Assembly (NCBI GenBank): GCA_036320915.1
Contig: JAXBDG010000001.1
Location: forward strand, 4,362,001 to 4,426,000
Origin: Linnemannia elongata
Lineage: Eukaryota; Mortierellomycota; Mortierellomycetes; Mortierellales; Mortierellaceae
Reading direction: 5' to 3'
Length of the DNA: 64,000 nt
Part shown: piece after piece, positions 60,578 to 64,000 of the stretch
Numbering within the stretch: the first letter of the stretch is position 1
Layout of the letters: the number at the start of each line of letters is the position of its first letter
Program-made: the position numbers and the translations under genes
The notes under the pieces: model-generated
Database searches by the model: none
What the model was told of the DNA's origin: nothing
What the model saw: only the letters and a program-made list of their open reading frames with translations

Positions 60578-62939
60578 GTTTGTTGCTCCTCTGAGAGCAA
60601 AGAGCGAGTTCAAGTTCGAGCGTTCTTTATCTGTCACTCCTTGTTTTACACGTCGCGACAGCCTGCCTGGAGGAGCTTCTACTACGAGGAAGAGAAAGTT
60701 CATGAGCTCTCTCTTGTTCTTCACCGTCTCGGTAGAATTATCAGGCGTTTGTAGTTCAGGCATGGGTGTTCTCGCCAACCTCTCCCCTTCCCCCTTTCAC
60801 TCGATCTATTTACTCCTCTCCCCTTTCACTCACTTGCCCCTCTTCCCTCCCTTCGTTAGTTTCAATTAGTGTGTGGGTTTATGGACTAAAAAGTAATTTG
60901 AGATAGGTCCTTTGTGAGAGGAAAAGGGTCTAGCATCGATCTCTGTTTCTATGGTTGTTGGCAAACTTATCAGGCGAGGTAGGAGGGATGAGACATTGGA
61001 GTAGGAGGCCACGGTCGGTTGCACAGAGAGGAAACGGACCGATCTGTCTCGTTCTCACCTCTTTCCTTTGTGTCCATTTCTATTTGTTCAGGGGCATGGA
61101 AAACGAACACGACACGGCGAAGAAAGAAGACGAGGACAAGGGCGTTTTCTTTTTCTTACCTGTCTTGTGCCAAGGGGCGGCAAGGCAGAGAAGGGGTTGG
61201 GGTGGGATGAAGATGTACAGATGAGAGCGGTTGTGTGACAAACATTTTCCCGTTTGCTCACTCTTCTCTCTCGACTTCGACTCGACACGAATGCACGCTC
61301 GCCCGCCGCATCTGGGTCTTTTTGTATTTGTGTTTACTTTGTTCTTTACCATGTATTCATGGTTATTTTTCAACCCACTCGGTGTTTACAAACAATAACA
61401 AGCAATCAAATGCAAAACAGAAGAGATCGAACTTTGTTCATTGCGGGGAGACGACAGAAGCAAGGTGCGTATCGATGGATTGAAAAGGCGATGAATGGCG
61501 ACAGCTGGTGCTTGTCGATGTTTGATAAGGCTTGACTCGCTGGTTAGCTGGATGATTGTATGGTTCGCTCAATTGCTCCACATCCATTGACCCTGCCTCA
61601 TGCTTCTTGCAGTGTTCAGATATTTAGTTCTTTTTCTTCTTACCATTGACTTCTTTGATGATGGAACGACCAGATCCAGGAACAGGTGTCGAATTGGAAA
61701 TAGGGCGTTGGGCAGTGTATCGAAACATAAAAAGGCGATGCAAAGGGGGATCAGGACGAAGGAAGAAAAGAGGGGTTGCTCCTTACAGAAATTGGGCTAA
61801 GGGAGAATGGAGGCATCTCCTTCCCTTCCTTCCTTTTTTCCATCCTCTGATCCCTTCTCGCCTACCCCTGTTATTTTCAGTTGTTAACGGACGGAAAACG
61901 AAAAACAAAAATACATACCACCACAGGGAAGAGAAGGGACAGAAATAGGGGTCATCCTATGTGCGATGATGAAGGTCAGCGTTGTTCCATTCCTACTCGA
62001 ATTTTTGTTGTTTTATTTCTGATGACACCTCTTTTGTGTACTCTAACCAGACGACGATCATGGACGGTATAGCTGTATAGCTATGTGCTGGTATTATCTT
62101 CTTTCCACGTTGTCGAAAAAAAGTACATGCAACATGATGCCACGAACGACTGGCACGAAGGGTGGATGACAGAAGGGCTTTTTTTGGTTACGACGGAAAA
62201 ATAGGACGATGTTTATGGGCATACTCACGCGGTCGTACTTTTACTGCACTGAGTTGAGACTGTAGAAGAGACGTGATGATCTCCATTAGCTACTGTACTT
62301 AGCAAGATGGGGTGAGGTGGAGTGAGACCGATCCTAGACCTAGGATGTCTACGATCGGTGGCTATCATGAATTGAGAAAGGTCTGTTCAGACTCCAGACG
62401 GCTTGCTGGTTGGATGTGTCTTGGAGTCTATCCAAGTCATGATCACCAGGTTTGCTCGGATGTCATAGAAGGTAAGGAAGAGAGAAAGAAAGTAGAACGA
62501 AAAGTAAGGATGAGAACTAACAAAGCAAGAGATACTCCATGTGGTTTCGTTTTTTGTTTTGCGTTTGCTTGTCCAGAAGTGAAGTCTGTGTGTGTAATTT
62601 CGTGTTCGTAGTAAGAGGAGAGCAAGGGTGCAAAAGGGTGGGAAATGGAAGTCGTTCCAAGCACAACCATAGATCTTCACTCTTCTACATACACCCTAGT
62701 CACACATTCTACCGACCCAAGGAGAAGAAAAATAAATACACATGGCTGAGAAAGCAGCAGAGCCCTCCACAACGATCTTTTTTACAGAAGTGTGGTCTGG
62801 ATCGAAGTATTATAACAGAAAGAGAGCGGATGGACAGAGAGAGAATGGATAGCAAGGGAAAAGGAGACAAGGACTTGAATCTTAAAATCGTTAGTGTTTG
62901 CACCGTGGCAAACTCTCTCCTTTCTTTTCCTTTGTGCCC

Positions 62940-62941
<2 letters not shown>

Positions 62942-62971
<30 letters not shown>
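62942..62971. repeat. T30 homopolymer
   Basis: 30 T on the plus strand. Confidence 0.9.
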
Positions 62972-64000
62972 CTTTCTCTCAACCCTGAATGACTGACATG
63001 TATTCTTTGCAGATAAAAGCATCTCTCCCCCAAGGGAAAAAGAAAAAAAAGAGGGGCCATACATGGGAAAGAGAGAAAAAGAAAGAGAGAGAGGGGGTCA
63101 ACCGTTGTCAACTGTCATTCATCATACATCATTCATCATCCATGACCTTTTCCTTCTTTTACCATGACCAATGTCTATTTTTTGATAGTTCTTTCTAGCA
63201 CCAAGGACTAGAGTACAGTACATGACATCCAACCAGGACAAGAGCATGACGAGTACAGTACGTTGAGTGATGACGAGTAATGCTGAGAGAGAGAGAGAGA
63301 GAGAGGGAGAGAAGTGGAAGGAAGCAAGAGGAAGATAACTACAGAAACGTATCAAAAATGTCGGACCAAGAGTGAACTTCAGCCATGGAACCTGTTCAAT
63401 CAAACCGTCCTCTTTCACATTTTTCCACTTCCGCTTCCTGCTCCTTCACCCTTCTTCCCCTTCTCCTCCTCCCCTCATGGGTCAAGAAGCATTCAAACTC
63501 CACCATGGCTGCCTCTCTTTTCCTCTCTTTCTTGAAATAACTTGTACTCAATTGAATCGTTATTCAGTAATTATCGTTTGCCTACCTTCCTCCGTTTCTC
63601 ATGCACGATTGTGTACTTGGGATCGATGTCCGCCCCTGTCTGCCTGTCTGCGTGTCTGCTCTCACACTCCCTAACATAATATTTTTCTCTTATCCACCAC
63701 CTCCTTGTCTGTCCCAAGCGTACACACACGTCCACAACACCATTCTACACCAACTCACACACTCACACACACACACACACGATCTCATGTCGTGTGTATC
63801 TCCCTCCCTTTGTGTCGACGATGTATGTACACTTTGTTCACTAGTGTGCATGCAGGCTTGTTTATGTGATGCCTGTTGTTCGTCTGTGAGCAAACATACA
63901 TACAAACAAACAAACGAACAAGAAAGAGCACCACACGTCCTCCAAAGCCAAAAAGGTAAAAGTGTAAGAAGAAGAGGAGGAACTAGTTGATTTCCCACCC

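Larger units (their letters stand above)
57144..64000. other. Large gene-free, homopolymer-rich region
   Basis: About 6.9 kb, the longest empty stretch. The open frames are short, compositional, or driven by poly-T and GA/CT runs. T tracts of 32, 27 and 30 bases, an A23 tract near 58562-58584 and an AC run near 63760-63780 are present. I see no exon with intron signals and homologous-looking protein, and no tRNA. It may contain untranslated or regulatory DNA of a gene past the right edge. Confidence 0.55.

Overview
The window reads as nuclear DNA of a filamentous, early-diverging fungus. Genes carry short GT..AG introns, mostly about 60-280 nt, with one of 568 nt. The gene set is eukaryotic: a CCT chaperonin subunit, a mitochondrial ribosomal protein, a CTD kinase, a RhoGEF and Moco sulfurase. 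Long gene-free stretches are full of microsatellites and A/T homopolymers. Low-complexity proteins rich in Ser, Pro and Gln, together with a Sel1-repeat gene family, suggest a Mortierella-type Mucoromycota fungus. That placement is inference from style and not a database match.

Layout. At 1-774 (minus) lies the N-terminus of a low-complexity protein that runs off the edge. 0.8-5.1 kb is gene-free but holds a striking 49-bp-arm hairpin (3420-3543). 5.1-7.2 kb is an F-box/LRR gene. 7.2-12.9 kb is repeat-rich and gene-free. 12.9-16.0 kb encodes a Caf120/Skg3-like PH-domain protein. 16.8-19.3 kb (minus) encodes a membrane-anchored glyoxal/galactose-oxidase-type copper radical oxidase. 20.0-21.3 kb (minus) encodes an UNC93-like MFS transporter. 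21.3-25.1 kb is gene-free.

25.1-44.2 kb is a dense housekeeping block. On the plus strand it holds mitochondrial uL22m, CCT7, a small two-TM protein, a very large CTK1/CDK12-type kinase and a DH-BAR-SH3 RhoGEF. The RhoGEF converges, with only 81 bp between stops, on a molybdenum cofactor sulfurase. I reconstructed the exons of every gene in this block with all phases closing; one gene requires a 5-nt micro-exon.

45.4-52.5 kb is a cluster of Sel1-repeat sequences. One copy is intact (46959-48416). Two are visibly broken, one is a short remnant, and one is a divergently oriented broken copy of an N-terminal module that has no repeats clearly attached. The module before the Sel1 repeats is shared by two copies, including an intron at the same site and phase, and I do not recognise it as a named domain. 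55.0-57.1 kb has two small genes: a possible mitochondrial protein of unknown function and a BRI3/LITAF-like membrane protein. 57.1-64.0 kb has no gene I can support.

The genes do not form one pathway. The functional links are general: Caf120 (CCR4-NOT) and the CTD kinase act on mRNA production and decay, while CCT and the Cdc42-type GEF touch the cytoskeleton. The parts most worth follow-up are the hairpin, the decaying Sel1 cluster with its shared unnamed module, and the micro-exon.
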